Below, piece after piece: positions 28,054 through 38,700 of a stretch of DNA of 64,000 bases. The notes beneath the pieces are model-generated. The model was not told where the DNA came from, searched no databases, and saw nothing but the letters and a program-made list of their open reading frames with translations. Location of the stretch: the NCBI RefSeq assembly GCF_009495355.1, contig NZ_VZAD01000020.1, positions 1 through 64,000 on the forward strand. The letters run 5' to 3'. The translations under genes were made by a program, and so were the position numbers. Positions within the stretch are counted from its first letter, which is position 1, and each line of letters begins with the position of its first letter. Source of the stretch: Segatella copri (GTDB lineage Bacteria; Bacteroidota; Bacteroidia; Bacteroidales; Bacteroidaceae).

Positions 28054-30204
28054 TTAGAAGAACAAGTAGCGGTTGTCAACTACATGAGCCTTCATATAAA
28101 GCTCGTTCATGAAGTTTCCTGCATACTGCATTGCCTTCTGACGGCACTTCTGCTCCATAGCCTTCTCGTCGAACTTAACAGAACGATTAGCCTTGTTGGT
28201 TACCTGGAAGAGATAAACACCGGCATTGCCCTTAACAGCGTGAGCAGAGAAAGCACCCTTCTTAGTGGCAGAAACAGCACCAGAGAGAGCAGGCTCGCTG
28301 GCACCAGTAGCTGCGATAAAGACAGGAGCTGCGAAAGTGATCTGGTTGACAGAAGAAACCTTGCCACCCTTAGCCTTGGCAGCTGCGATGCTCTTCACAC
28401 CATTCAACTTCTCCTCGATCATCTGAGCCTTCTTATCCTTGATGACCTCAGCCTTTACCATTTCCTTCACCTGAGCGTCGTCCAATCCGCGGTAACCGAT
28501 ACGATGAATCTTGTCAAGAACAATTACCAACAAGTGGTTGTTGTCGCCACACTCATAGAGAGGAGAAACAGCACCTTCCTTGCTGTCAAAGATCCACTTC
28601 AAAGCCTCACGTGTAGCGTGGATGTTGGCTACGTAGTGAGCATTTGTAGTAACGTCCTTCAAGTCTTGAACCTTGTAACCGTTCTTTTCTGCATTCTTGA
28701 GCAAGTCCTCAGACTTCTCGTTGGCGCTTACGAAGCTTGAGAACTTGTTGTAAGCAGCACGATAAGTATCCTGTGAGAAATCGATAGGCTTCTTGATCAC
28801 AGCAGCCATATACTTCTCTACCATACCCTTCTTGTCGAGAACCTGGAGAACAACATAACCCTGCCCCAACTGAATCGTGTTCAAAGCATTGACAGATGCA
28901 GTATTCAGAGTATTGATGAAAGTCTTGTTGTCCTTGTCCATGCTCTGAGCAAACTCATACTGCTTGGTAGTCATCCAAGCCTTCTCGCCTGTCTGACCGT
29001 ACTTCTTGGCAACGGCCTCGAAGTCAGCACCACCAGCAATAGCTCCCTGGATAGAGTCTGCCTTCACCTTAGCCTCGGCTACAGTATTGGCAGCCACCTG
29101 GATGGCACGATACTGGATTGAATCGGGCAACTGCTGCTTGCTGACGAGCTTGACGATATTCAAAGTATTGTCACCAGCATTAACCTTCACTGCAGAAGTA
29201 GCACCCACTGCGAGAGAATCGAGTTCAGAAGCGATATCTGATGGGAAAGCAGTCTTGCTGACAGGCAAACCAAGGTAAGCCACAGTAGAAGCAGACTTGC
29301 GTACAACCTCAGCAGGATCGGCAGCCTCTGCTAACTGCTTGTGGAAAGAAGCGAACTCCTTGTTGAGAGCTACGCGGTCAGTCTGAGAAGCACTTACCTC
29401 TACATCAACGAACTTGATGTCGCGGCTCTCTACAGGCTGCTTGAAACGAGCCTTCAGTTCATCATACTTAGCCTTCAGATCGCTTTCCTCAACCTTCACC
29501 TTGTCGTCCTGAATATCAGAGTAAGGGAAAGCAGCCAACTGAATCTGGCTCTCCTCGTTCTCCTCCTTGAAAGCCATCTTAGCCTCTACAGGGTTAGAGA
29601 GGAAGCAGTGAGCCAAGAGAGACTGATACTTCTGAGCCAAAGTCTGCTGACGAAGCGTCTTCTCGATGAACGACCAATACTTGAAGATTTTGTCATACTG
29701 CTCCATCATCTGTGCATTGGCAGAAGGATTAGCCTTCTGAGCCTTGTAATCAGCCAAGAACTTCTGAAGAGAAGCTGCATCGAAGCGGCCAGTCTGCTGA
29801 TTGACGAATGGAGTCTGCTGAAGCATAGGGTTAGTACCTGTCTTCAAAATATCCTGGAGCTCAGCGTCTGTTACGGTAAGACCCAACTTGCTGGCTTCCT
29901 TAGCCACAATCTGGTTCTGAACGTATGTGTTCCAAACCATATCCTTGATTTGATTCATCTGATCCTCAGGGAGATTTTCCTGTCCCTGCTGCATCTTGAT
30001 AACTTCGGTGTACTCATCGAGCAACTTCTGAAATTCCTGTACGCTGATTTTCTCACCTAACACTTCACCGATTTGCTGGCGCTCGTTGTTCTTTGCAGAA
30101 TCGCACGAACGGAAGCCTTCCTCGGCAATGAATGCAAAGAGGCCAAAACTAATGATACATACCAGTATCACGCCTCTTTTTCTAATTGTTCCTAATGCTG
30201 CCAT
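28054..30204 (-). CDS. PpiD/SurA-like periplasmic peptidyl-prolyl isomerase
   Basis: A 716-residue protein with one N-terminal membrane anchor (about 11-28), a SurA/PpiD-type N-terminal chaperone helix bundle (about 40-250; ISVQEFQKLLDEY, MVWNTYVQNQIV) and parvulin-related segments in the middle (about 340-450). It should fold newly exported envelope proteins at the outer face of the inner membrane. The parvulin motifs are weak, so chaperone activity may dominate. It ends a same-strand envelope group with corC-like and lptC genes. Confidence 0.85.
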   Translation of the reverse strand: MAALGTIRKRGVILVCIISFGLFAFIAEEGFRSCDSAKNNERQQIGEVLGEKISVQEFQKLLDEYTEVIKMQQGQENLPEDQMNQIKDMVWNTYVQNQIVAKEASKLGLTVTDAELQDILKTGTNPMLQQTPFVNQQTGRFDAASLQKFLADYKAQKANPSANAQMMEQYDKIFKYWSFIEKTLRQQTLAQKYQSLLAHCFLSNPVEAKMAFKEENEESQIQLAAFPYSDIQDDKVKVEESDLKAKYDELKARFKQPVESRDIKFVDVEVSASQTDRVALNKEFASFHKQLAEAADPAEVVRKSASTVAYLGLPVSKTAFPSDIASELDSLAVGATSAVKVNAGDNTLNIVKLVSKQQLPDSIQYRAIQVAANTVAEAKVKADSIQGAIAGGADFEAVAKKYGQTGEKAWMTTKQYEFAQSMDKDNKTFINTLNTASVNALNTIQLGQGYVVLQVLDKKGMVEKYMAAVIKKPIDFSQDTYRAAYNKFSSFVSANEKSEDLLKNAEKNGYKVQDLKDVTTNAHYVANIHATREALKWIFDSKEGAVSPLYECGDNNHLLVIVLDKIHRIGYRGLDDAQVKEMVKAEVIKDKKAQMIEEKLNGVKSIAAAKAKGGKVSSVNQITFAAPVFIAATGASEPALSGAVSATKKGAFSAHAVKGNAGVYLFQVTNKANRSVKFDEKAMEQKCRQKAMQYAGNFMNELYMKAHVVDNRYLFF

Positions 30205-30282
30205 TACGTTTTAATTATTATTTTTGTTTTTATTTTTTGTTTCTCGTTGAAGGCTCATTATCAGAAATGTAGCCAATTGCTT

Positions 30283-30291
30283 GCAAAAATA
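30283..30291 (-). promoter_or_regulatory. -7 box before ppiD
   Basis: TATTTTTGC on the minus strand, 79 bp before the ATG. No well-spaced -33 element was seen. Confidence 0.45.
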
Positions 30292-30370
30292 CAAAGAAAA
30301 TTGCAAATAAGGGAATTTTTTACTATGTTTTTTAGCCTTATCAAGCAAAAACTGCAATTTTTATAAATAA

Positions 30371-30405
30371 AAAAAGCACTTGTAGGCTTAAACAAGTGCT
30401 TTTTA
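30371..30405 (-). terminator. terminator of the corC-like gene
   Basis: AAAAGCACTTGT and ACAAGTGCTTTT pair around an 8-nt loop, with A and T runs on both sides. The stop codon lies at the stem base. Confidence 0.8.
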
Positions 30406-31674
30406 CTGCAACAAATGCAGACGTACCAACTCTATCTTGCGGGATGTGGACTTGATGATTTTGAACTCATACTTACCGAACTTGATGATTTCGTTCAGCT
30501 TTGGGAAACTCTGATATTCGTGCAGAATCAAGCCACCCACAGTCATATATTCATCACTCTCGGGAAGATCAAGATCAAAGAGTTCGTTCACCTTGTCTAT
30601 CTCCAAGCGTGCCGACAGCAGATAATCACCGTCCTCGGTCTTTTTGGCAACATACTTGGACGAGTCGTGCTCGTCTTCTATATCGCCAAAGATTTCCTCC
30701 ACAATGTCTTCCAGACTCACAAGTCCGCTGGTTCCACCAAACTCGTCAACCACTACACCCAACGACTTCTTCTGTTGCAGGAAAATCTGCATCAGCTTCT
30801 GTGCCTGCATGGTTTCGGGCACAAAAGGCATTTTGCGCACATGGTCTTGCCATCGGGCAGGATTGCGGAAGAGTTCAGAGCTGTGGATATAGCCGACGAT
30901 GTGGTCGATATCCTCTTCGTAGACAATGATTTTAGAGTTTCCACTCTCTATGAATTTCTGGCGGAGCTCATCGAGCGAGGCATCGGTCTCTACGGCCTGA
31001 ATTTCGGTTCGCGGCACCATGCAGTCGCGCACCTTTGTGTCGGAGAAGTCGAGTGCATTTTGGAAGATCTTCACCTCGTCATCGATATCGGAGTCTTTCT
31101 CTGCATTATCTATACTCGACTGCACCAAGTAGTCGAGGTCAACCTTCGAGAAGCCTTCGTCCTCAGCCTCCTTGTCCATCTTCACTCCCACCAATCTCAA
31201 CAGGATTCTGCTCAGGAAAGTGCTGAACACACTGATGGGCCACAGCACGACATAACAAACATAAGCCATGGGGCTGAAGAAGTTCAACAGTCGGTTGGGG
31301 TTCGCCTTAAAAAGGGTCTTGGGCAAGAACTCGCCCGTAAAAAGCACGATGATGGTCGAGAGAATAGTATCAGCAGGCACAGTGAAAGCCGCATCCATAC
31401 CAAGAAAAATTGTATTATCGAACAGTCGCGCTATCAGTATGCCATACACCACAAGGGCGATATTGTTGCCCACGAGCATGGTGCTGACAAAGCCGTTGGG
31501 ATGGTTATAGAAGAGCGAGACCAATCGCTGGGTCACTCCGTTCTTGTTCTTGTCCTTATCCATCTCGGCAAGCATTCGGTTGGAAGACACAAAGGCTATC
31601 TCCATGCCACTGAAAAAGGCAGAGAACAAGAGCGTAACCAATATGCCTATCACAAGATTTATTCCTACTTCCAT
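30403..31674 (-). CDS. CNNM/CorC-family protein (hemolysin-like, GldE-like)
   Basis: A 423-residue membrane protein: DUF21/CNNM transmembrane domain (about 5-175), two CBS domains (about 205-330; VRDCMVPRTEIQAV, LGVVVDEFGGTSGLVSLED) and a C-terminal CorC_HlyC domain (about 345-423). Relatives act in Mg2+/Co2+ efflux or, as GldE in gliding Bacteroidota, stabilise a lipoprotein of the motility machinery. No gliding genes are near, so ion or envelope homeostasis is more likely here. Confidence 0.85.
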   Translation of the reverse strand: MEVGINLVIGILVTLLFSAFFSGMEIAFVSSNRMLAEMDKDKNKNGVTQRLVSLFYNHPNGFVSTMLVGNNIALVVYGILIARLFDNTIFLGMDAAFTVPADTILSTIIVLFTGEFLPKTLFKANPNRLLNFFSPMAYVCYVVLWPISVFSTFLSRILLRLVGVKMDKEAEDEGFSKVDLDYLVQSSIDNAEKDSDIDDEVKIFQNALDFSDTKVRDCMVPRTEIQAVETDASLDELRQKFIESGNSKIIVYEEDIDHIVGYIHSSELFRNPARWQDHVRKMPFVPETMQAQKLMQIFLQQKKSLGVVVDEFGGTSGLVSLEDIVEEIFGDIEDEHDSSKYVAKKTEDGDYLLSARLEIDKVNELFDLDLPESDEYMTVGGLILHEYQSFPKLNEIIKFGKYEFKIIKSTSRKIELVRLHLLQ

Positions 31675-31701
31675 ATATTTTTGTCTGTTTCTGTCATGAC
31701 A

Positions 31702-32361
31702 TTAATGCATCAGAGGGATGGTAGTAGCACGCTGCGGAGTGGCTCTCTGTCGAAGGTTTCCCTTCACCGAGTCGGGCTGCGAGAGCAAGGTATCGCTTGC
31801 TCCCGATCCTGTCATGTCGCTCTTCTCGAAACTACCCTTCGAGTTGCTCACATAATAACGCGTCATCTTCTCATCGCTCCAGAAGTGCGTGCCCTGCAAG
31901 GTACGCTCAGGCGTGATGAGTTTACTGAACACATGGCTCGACAGTTCGTGCTTATTCTCATCCCATGTAAGTTGCTCGCTCATAAAGCGCAAGCCATCCT
32001 TGGTGAGAATTCTCACACGACCATAGAGTTTCCATATTCTGAGCTGGTCGAAGTAATAAGCCGTGTCGCACTGTATATAACTGTTGATATGAAACTTGTC
32101 GTCGAACTGCTCCAGGAGTATGCCTTTGTCAAAAATCCATTGCGACGGATGCTTGTTGACATTCACCTCCCATCGCTCAGTAACAATGCGATACTTGATG
32201 ACGCCAGAGTCGCTGATGAGTGTATTGACACCATAAGAAGTCATCATTGCCACGGAGTCGCGTGCCCTGATGGCAGGAGCCGTATGCTCCACCTGCTCCT
32301 GGCATGCAGCCATCAGCAGGAGAGCGATAAGTCCATATATAAAATGCCTTGTTCTATACAT
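31702..32361 (-). CDS. lptC: LPS export protein LptC
   Basis: A 219-residue protein with a lipoprotein-type signal (LLLMAAC) followed by the LptC beta-jellyroll pattern (YGVNTLISDSGVIKYRI, FDKGILLEQFD, AYYFDQLRIW, LTWDENKHELSS). LptC passes lipopolysaccharide from LptFG to LptA. The ATG at 32361 is preferred; the in-frame extension upstream runs through low-complexity TTCCGAA repeats. Confidence 0.85.
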   Translation of the reverse strand: MYRTRHFIYGLIALLLMAACQEQVEHTAPAIRARDSVAMMTSYGVNTLISDSGVIKYRIVTERWEVNVNKHPSQWIFDKGILLEQFDDKFHINSYIQCDTAYYFDQLRIWKLYGRVRILTKDGLRFMSEQLTWDENKHELSSHVFSKLITPERTLQGTHFWSDEKMTRYYVSNSKGSFEKSDMTGSGASDTLLSQPDSVKGNLRQRATPQRATTIPLMH

Positions 32362-32375
32362 TAATAATATAAATA

Positions 32376-32482
32376 TTTTCAAGCTTTCGGAAACATCTCT
32401 CACTTCGAAGCTTCCAGAAGTTTCCCAAAACATCTCAAACATTTCCGAAATATTCCGAAGCATTCCGAATCTTCCAGAAACC
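32376..32482. repeat. degenerate TTCCRGAA/TTCCGAA repeats between the barrel gene and lptC
   Basis: Repeated TTTCGGAA, TTCCAGAA, TTTCCGAA, ATTCCGAA and CTTCCAGAA within about 110 bp. No ORF or terminator is convincing here. Confidence 0.5.
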
Positions 32483-32510
32483 AACATTCAGCACAGAAAT
32501 TCCGTACAGT

Positions 32511-33794
32511 TTACTGCATCTTCCACTTCTTGAACCAATCCTCGTTGAAGGTGAAGCCTATGTTGATGCGGAAAATATTCTCCTTGATAAGGTCCTTGGC
32601 AGAGCGTTTCACCCACTGACCGCTGATATTGAGGAATGAACGGCTGTTGTAGGAGTTGACGATAGGAATACCGAAACCGGCACTTACCGCAAATTCCTTG
32701 GGTCCGTCCTGTCCATTGATTTTCACATAAGGAGTGGTGTAGCTCACACCGGCACGATACTGTACTCTCTGCAAGAAACGGCGGCTGTACTCGCCATAGC
32801 AGTACTGTGCACCGAGGTTGATCTTATGACGATTGCTGTAGCAACCGTCCTTCAGCACATAGTTTCTTCCGTCGAAGACAGGAGCCTTGAGGTCTTCCCA
32901 CATCTGTAGAGTGTAGTCGAGACCCACTTTCCACTGTGCCGCATGATTCCACATCAATCCTGCTCCCACCATGTGAGGCAGTTCAAAAGCCTTGTCAACA
33001 GAAAAGGATGTGGTGTCGAGCGAGCCATCCATGGCATTTGTCTTCACCTGATACATATCGGCGCTGGCACCTAAATTATGCTTGGGCGAATAGGTAAGAC
33101 CCAGTGTCACCCAGTCCTTCTTCGACACACGCTGCGTATACTGCACACCGAAGTCGAGCTTATAGCTTCCCACTCTTGCCGAATAGTTGCGCGAGAGCGA
33201 GTTGATATACGAATTGCTGTAGCTGTTGGTGACGGTACGGTTATACTTGCCCCACAGGTAAGAGATGTTGGCACCCACCGACAGTCCCTTCACTGGCATG
33301 TAGCCCAAACCCACGTAAGCCTGATGGAATCCCTCATCACCCTCATAGGTATTGGTGTAATAATCTTCCTTGGTTTCTTCGTTCACCCATCCCGACACAG
33401 AATAGTTATAGCCCACGTTGGAGAAAGGCAGGATACCGAAACTCACACCCATGTGGCGGAAAGCACGGAAAGCAGCGACCACATAGTCCAAGTTGGCATT
33501 CTTGGCGTTCTTCTTCACGCCGTTCTCATTGAAGTTGCTGATCTGACCCGAGATGCCGGCATCGAAAAGGAATGTCAGCGAGTCGACCGAAGAATAAGAA
33601 GCCGGGTTGATATAATTTACCTGATTGTGCTCATGAAAGCCAAGTCCCACTCCATTCATACCTGCATTGAAACCAGAAGTCTGGTCGGACAATAAGCCCA
33701 ACCCCCACTGACTGTATGGAGAATTCATGCCGCTCTGGGCATTCACTGCCAGAGCCAAGCTCATCATGAGAGCCGCCAAAAATAGTTTTTTCAT
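32511..33794 (-). CDS. outer-membrane beta-barrel protein, FadL/OmpP1-like
   Basis: A 427-residue exported protein from the ATG at 33794: signal peptide ending near AVNAQ, then barrel-like strands through to the C-terminus (RINIGFTFNEDWFKKWKMQ). Segments such as NYINPASYSSVDSLTFLFDAG and MGVSFGILPFSNVGY are typical of Bacteroidota proteins of the FadL-like type. The ligand is unknown. It heads the lptC/corC/ppiD group. Confidence 0.7.
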   Translation of the reverse strand: MKKLFLAALMMSLALAVNAQSGMNSPYSQWGLGLLSDQTSGFNAGMNGVGLGFHEHNQVNYINPASYSSVDSLTFLFDAGISGQISNFNENGVKKNAKNANLDYVVAAFRAFRHMGVSFGILPFSNVGYNYSVSGWVNEETKEDYYTNTYEGDEGFHQAYVGLGYMPVKGLSVGANISYLWGKYNRTVTNSYSNSYINSLSRNYSARVGSYKLDFGVQYTQRVSKKDWVTLGLTYSPKHNLGASADMYQVKTNAMDGSLDTTSFSVDKAFELPHMVGAGLMWNHAAQWKVGLDYTLQMWEDLKAPVFDGRNYVLKDGCYSNRHKINLGAQYCYGEYSRRFLQRVQYRAGVSYTTPYVKINGQDGPKEFAVSAGFGIPIVNSYNSRSFLNISGQWVKRSAKDLIKENIFRINIGFTFNEDWFKKWKMQ

Positions 33795-33827
33795 CCTATG
33801 ATAATTGTTCAAAATTATATTCAGAGT

Positions 33828-33890
33828 GCAAAAGTATTGAAAAAAATCGAGATAAAAGAAGGAAAATCCAAAATAATAAGGTATTTTTGC
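33828..33890. promoter_or_regulatory. divergent -7 boxes between the barrel and DUF4105 genes
   Basis: Minus strand TACTTTTGC at 33828-33836 for the barrel gene, plus strand TATTTTTGC at 33882-33890 for the DUF4105 gene. -33 elements are poor for both. Confidence 0.5.
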
Positions 33891-33893
33891 ATC

Positions 33894-35174
33894 GTGAAAC
33901 GTTTTAAATATAATTTTAGGTGCATTTTTGCCGTTTTGTTAATCATTTTAACGACTAAGGCTTCTGCACAACAGACGGAAGCACCCCAATGGGTCGACTC
34001 CGTGGATATTTCACTCCTGACCTGCGGACCGGGACAGGAGGTTTGGTCGTATTATGGACACACCGCTCTTCGCATAGAAGACCGTGCCCATGGCAGTGAC
34101 GTGGCTGTCAACTGGGGCATGTTCTCCTTCAACCAGGACTTTTTTGTGCTGCGCTTCGTCTTCGGGCTCACCGACTATCAGATAGGCATCATCCCCATGG
34201 ATCGTTTCATGGCGGAGTATTCCTACGAAGGCAGATGGGTAAGACAACAGCGCCTTGCCCTGACACGAAACGAGAAATGGAACATCCTTACTGCCGTGGA
34301 GAAGAACAACCAGGAGGAGAACCGCACCTACCGCTACAACTTCTTCTACGACAACTGCACCACACGTGCACGCAACATGATCATCGACCACTTGGCGACC
34401 AACAGCACCAACTTCGAGATCAAAACGACCCTCTCCACCTATCGTGAGGAGATTCACCGCCTGAACGCCCATCACCGTTGGGCACGCTTCGGAAACGACC
34501 TGCTCCTGGGCTTCCGAGCCGACCGTGCAATAAACAAACAGGAATGGGAGTTCCTGCCCGACAACCTCTCCATGGACTTCGCAGTGGAAGCCCGAAAGGA
34601 CACAGCCCAGCAACCTATTCCGTCGACAACAGTTTATCCACAAGAACCAAGATACATCAAACTGGTAGACAGCACCTTCTATCTCATTTCACCCAAGGAA
34701 GTAGTGATGGCTGCAGATGCAGACAAGGAGAACTCTCAGACAGGAACTACTATAGCCGATGTCATCTCTCCTTTCGTGGCAGCGACAGGCATCTTGGTGA
34801 TTGTTATCCTGCTCAGCCTCACGGAATGGCGCAGAAAGAAGAATTTCTGGTGGATTGACACAGCCCTGCTCGTACTTACCGGACTGCCAGGACTGATTCT
34901 CCTTGCCATGGTGTTCTCGCAACACCCCACCGTGCAGATCAATTTCCAGACACTCATCCTCAACCCGCTGAACCTCATCTTCGTATGGAGCGTCACCAAG
35001 AAGATGCGTCAGCATCGTGTGCACTGGTATTACAACGTATGGGCAGCACTCATCGTCGTGGCACTTTTCCTGCAGATATGGCAGGACTACGCTGAGGGCA
35101 TGGTCATTTTGGCATTATCTTTGCTCGTAAGAGTAGCAGTGAAGTCAACTCAACTCGACTTGCGAAGAAAATAG
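33894..35174 (+). CDS. DUF4105 membrane protein
   Basis: A Bacteroidota envelope protein. A signal peptide (ending TKASAQ) is followed by a DUF4105 domain with conserved Cys/His/Asp residues (LLTCGPGQEVWSYYGHTALRIED, YRYNFFYDNCTTRARN), then four membrane helices (about 310-410). The His and Cys arrangement resembles a papain-like NlpC/P60-type fold, so a peptidase or acyl-transfer role is possible but unproven. The frame is open upstream to an ATG at 33798, but that overlaps the opposing promoter; the GTG at 33894 gives a clean signal peptide and 427 residues. Confidence 0.7.
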   Translation: MKRFKYNFRCIFAVLLIILTTKASAQQTEAPQWVDSVDISLLTCGPGQEVWSYYGHTALRIEDRAHGSDVAVNWGMFSFNQDFFVLRFVFGLTDYQIGIIPMDRFMAEYSYEGRWVRQQRLALTRNEKWNILTAVEKNNQEENRTYRYNFFYDNCTTRARNMIIDHLATNSTNFEIKTTLSTYREEIHRLNAHHRWARFGNDLLLGFRADRAINKQEWEFLPDNLSMDFAVEARKDTAQQPIPSTTVYPQEPRYIKLVDSTFYLISPKEVVMAADADKENSQTGTTIADVISPFVAATGILVIVILLSLTEWRRKKNFWWIDTALLVLTGLPGLILLAMVFSQHPTVQINFQTLILNPLNLIFVWSVTKKMRQHRVHWYYNVWAALIVVALFLQIWQDYAEGMVILALSLLVRVAVKSTQLDLRRK

Positions 35175-35262
35175 ACCTCACAAAGGATATAGACTTCACG
35201 AAGGAATCAACCTCTTGAAGATACAGACTTTACGAAGGAATTCAACCTCTCGAAGGAAAATC
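35171..35262 (+). repeat. degenerate GAAGGAA/CTTCACGAAGGA repeats
   Basis: Variants of ACTT(C/T)ACGAAGGAAT(T)CAACCTCT occur three times in about 90 bp between the DUF4105 gene and the small secreted protein gene. Confidence 0.5.
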
Positions 35263-35302
35263 ATCAACACGAAGCCAACAAAGCTTCATAACAAAAAATA
35301 GA

Positions 35303-35656
35303 ATGGTAAACAGATATATCACCGCCCTCTTGGTTGTCCTTGCGGCAACAGGCATGGAAGCGCAGACCTATCAGCAGGCACTGAGGTTTGCGCTCACCGA
35401 TATATCCTACGATGAGTTCATCCAGCAGCCCGAGGCCAAAGCGCTCGAAGAAGACATTCTGAGCGTCATCAAGGCCATCAAGGAAGCATCCGAAGACCAT
35501 CAGAAAGCACAACATCATTTCCCGTCGGCAATACAGAAAGCCGACACTTCTGCCAATCTGACAGAATCCAATCCTTATATTTGTTTTACTCCCCCCACAG
35601 AGCCCAAATATCAGGCTCCATACGGAAGTATTGTTATTCGCGGACCCGATTTTTAA
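35303..35656 (+). CDS. small secreted protein of unknown function
   Basis: A 117-residue protein with a signal peptide (cleavage near GMEAQT), a helical stretch rich in Glu/Ala/Lys (about 25-75) and a Pro-rich tail. I recognise no family. It precedes secA by 104 bp, but secA has its own promoter, so it is probably expressed with the DUF4105 gene or alone. Confidence 0.6.
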   Translation: MVNRYITALLVVLAATGMEAQTYQQALRFALTDISYDEFIQQPEAKALEEDILSVIKAIKEASEDHQKAQHHFPSAIQKADTSANLTESNPYICFTPPTEPKYQAPYGSIVIRGPDF

Positions 35657-35674
35657 CATTTATCACCCAAAACG

Positions 35675-35707
35675 TTGCTGATTTACAGATATTATTTGTA
35701 CCTTTGC
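35675..35707 (+). promoter_or_regulatory. secA promoter
   Basis: TTG at 35675-35677, 21-bp spacer, TACCTTTGC at 35699-35707, 53 bp before the ATG. Confidence 0.7.
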
Positions 35708-35759
35708 AACCCTGAAAACAATAAAAATCAACGAATAATAATAAAAAACAATATATAAA

Positions 35760-38700
35760 ATGAACTTTAACAAATTTCTGCAGTCATTGTTCGGCAACAA
35801 GTCTTCCCGCGATATGAAGCTCATCCAGCCTATCGTGGAGAAAGTAAAGGCCGAGTATCCTAACATCAAGGCCCTGAGCAATGACCAGCTTCGTGCAAAA
35901 ACCAAGGAAATACAGCAGTATGTACAGAACGCCGGCAAGGCTCAGAGAGAGAAGATTACTGAGCTGAAAGCCACTATCGAAGACACACCTATCGACCAGC
36001 GTGAAGATATCTTCAACCAGATAGACAAGTTGGAGAAAGAGGCACTCGACAACTACGAGGTTGCCCTCAACGAGGTGCTGCCTACAGCTTTCAGCATCGT
36101 GAAAGATACAGCCCGCCGATTCGCCGAGAACGAGGAGACTGTGGTCACAGCTACTGAGTTCGACCGCGAGCTGGCTGCCAATCCTGCCAACGACTTCATC
36201 ACCATCGATGGCGACAATGCCATATACCACAACCACTGGACAGCAGGCGGAAACGACCTGAAGTGGGAAATGGTTCACTACGACGTACAGCTCTTCGGTG
36301 GTACGGTGCTGCACCAGGGTAAGATTGCCGAGATGGCTACGGGTGAAGGTAAGACCCTCGTCGCTACACTGCCTGTGTTCCTCAACGCCCTCACTGGCAA
36401 CGGTGTGCACGTGGTTACCGTGAACGACTATCTGGCCAAGCGTGACTCCGAGTGGATGGGCCCACTCTATATGTTCAACGGACTCTCTGTCGACTGTATC
36501 GACAAGCACCGTCCCAACTCCGACGCTCGTCGCAAGGCTTACATGGCCGACATCACCTTCGGTACCAACAACGAGTTTGGTTTCGACTACCTGCGCGACA
36601 ACATGGCGACAAGTCCTGCCGACCTCGTACAGCGTCAGCACAACTACGCCATCGTCGATGAGGTCGACTCCGTGTTGATCGACGATGCCCGTACACCTCT
36701 TATTATATCAGGTCCTATTCCTAAGGGCGACGACCAAATGTTCGAGCAGTATCAGCCATTGGTAGAGCGCCTGTACGAGGTACAGCGCAAGCAGGCTACC
36801 GAGTTGCTCGCCGAGGCAAAGCAGAAGATTGGCGAAGGCACCAAGAACAAGGACGCTAAGATGCTCGAGGACGGATTCCTCGCCCTCTACCGTTCCTACA
36901 AGGCACTGCCTAAGAACAAGCCTCTCATCAAGTACCTCTCTGAAGAAGGTATCAAGGCAGGCATGCTCAAGACTGAGGAATACTACATGGCCAACAACAA
37001 CCGTGAGATGCCAAAGGCCGTGGCTCCACTATACTTCGTCGTAGACGAGAAACTCAACTCTGCCGACCTCACCGACAAGGGAACCGAATGGCTCGCCAAG
37101 CAGGTGAACGACCGTGAGCTCTTCGTACTGCCCGACATCGCCACAGAGATGAGCCAGCTCGAGGCACGCACCGACATCAGCGACCAGGAGCGTCTCGACA
37201 TCAAGGACGAGATGATGGCTCACTACGGCGTACAGAGCGAGCGCGTGCACACCTTGCAGCAGCTCCTGAAGGCCTACACCATGTTCAACAAGGACGACGA
37301 ATACGTCGTGATGGACGGCGAGGTGAAGATTGTCGACGAGCAGACAGGCCGTATCATGGAAGGCCGACGCTGGAGCGACGGCTTGCACCAGGCTATCGAG
37401 GCCAAGGAGCATGTCAAGGTAGAGGCTGCCACACAGACCTTTGCCACCATCACCCTGCAGAACTACTTCCGTATGTACCACAAGCTTTCGGGTATGACAG
37501 GTACTGCCAGCACCGAGGCCGGTGAGTTCTGGGACATCTATAAGCTCGACGTGGTAGAGATTCCTACCAACCGCCCAATCGCACGCCACGACCTCGACGA
37601 CCGTGTCTACAAGACAGCCCGCGAGAAGTATCGTGCCGTTATCGACGAGATCGAGGAGATGCGCAATGCCGGTCGCCCAGTCTTGGTAGGTACAACATCT
37701 GTTGAGATTTCAGAATTGCTGAGCAAGATGCTCAAGATGCGCAATATTCCTCACAATGTGCTCAACGCCAAGCTCCACCAGCAGGAGGCTCAGATCGTAG
37801 CCGAGGCAGGACGCTCTACCAACGGCAAGGGTGCTGTCACCATCGCCACCAACATGGCAGGTCGTGGTACCGATATCAAGCTCACCCCCGAGGTGAAGGC
37901 TGCAGGCGGTCTTGCCATCATTGGTACCGAGCGCCATGAGAGCCGCCGTGTAGACCGCCAGTTGCGTGGTCGTGCCGGTCGTCAGGGAGACCCAGGCTCT
38001 TCTGTCTTCTATGTATCTTTGGAGGACAAACTGATGCGTCTCTTCGCCTCTGAGCGTATTGCCAAGGTGATGGACCGCTTGGGCTTCGAGGACGGCGAGC
38101 GTATCGAGAGTCCAATGATCAGCAAGAGCATCGAGCGTGCACAGCGCAAGGTGGAGGAGAACAACTTCGGTATCCGTAAGCACCTTCTGGAGTACGACGA
38201 TGTGATGAACAAGCAGCGTACCGTGATCTACGAGAAGCGCCGCCACGCCTTGATGGGCGAGCGTATCGGTATGGACATCACCAACGTCATCTGGGACCGC
38301 GTGCTCTATATCATCAACAACAACGACTACGAGGGCGCCAAGGAGGACTTCCTCAAGATCCTGGCCATGGAGATTCCATTCACTGCCGAGGAGTTTGAGG
38401 GAATACAGCGTGAGGAACTTTGCGAGCGTGCCTTCCAGGAGGCCATGGCAAGCTTCAAGCGCAAGACCGAGCGCATCCAGGCCACAGCATGGCCTATCAT
38501 CCAGCAGGTGTACGAGAACCAGGGCGCTATGTACGAGCGCATCATGGTGCCAATCACCGACGGCAAGCGCATGTACAACATTCCTTGCAACCTCAAGGAG
38601 GCTTACGACACCGAGGCCAAGAGCGTGGTAAAGCAGTGGGAGAAAGTCATCATGCTCCATATCATCGACGACAACTGGAAGGAGAACCTGCGCCAGCTCG

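Noticed and set aside
30415..32364. 649-codon plus-strand open frame across the corC-like and lptC genes
   Set aside because: It spans two well-supported opposite-strand genes, has shadow-like composition (His, Leu, Arg rich) and no start context.
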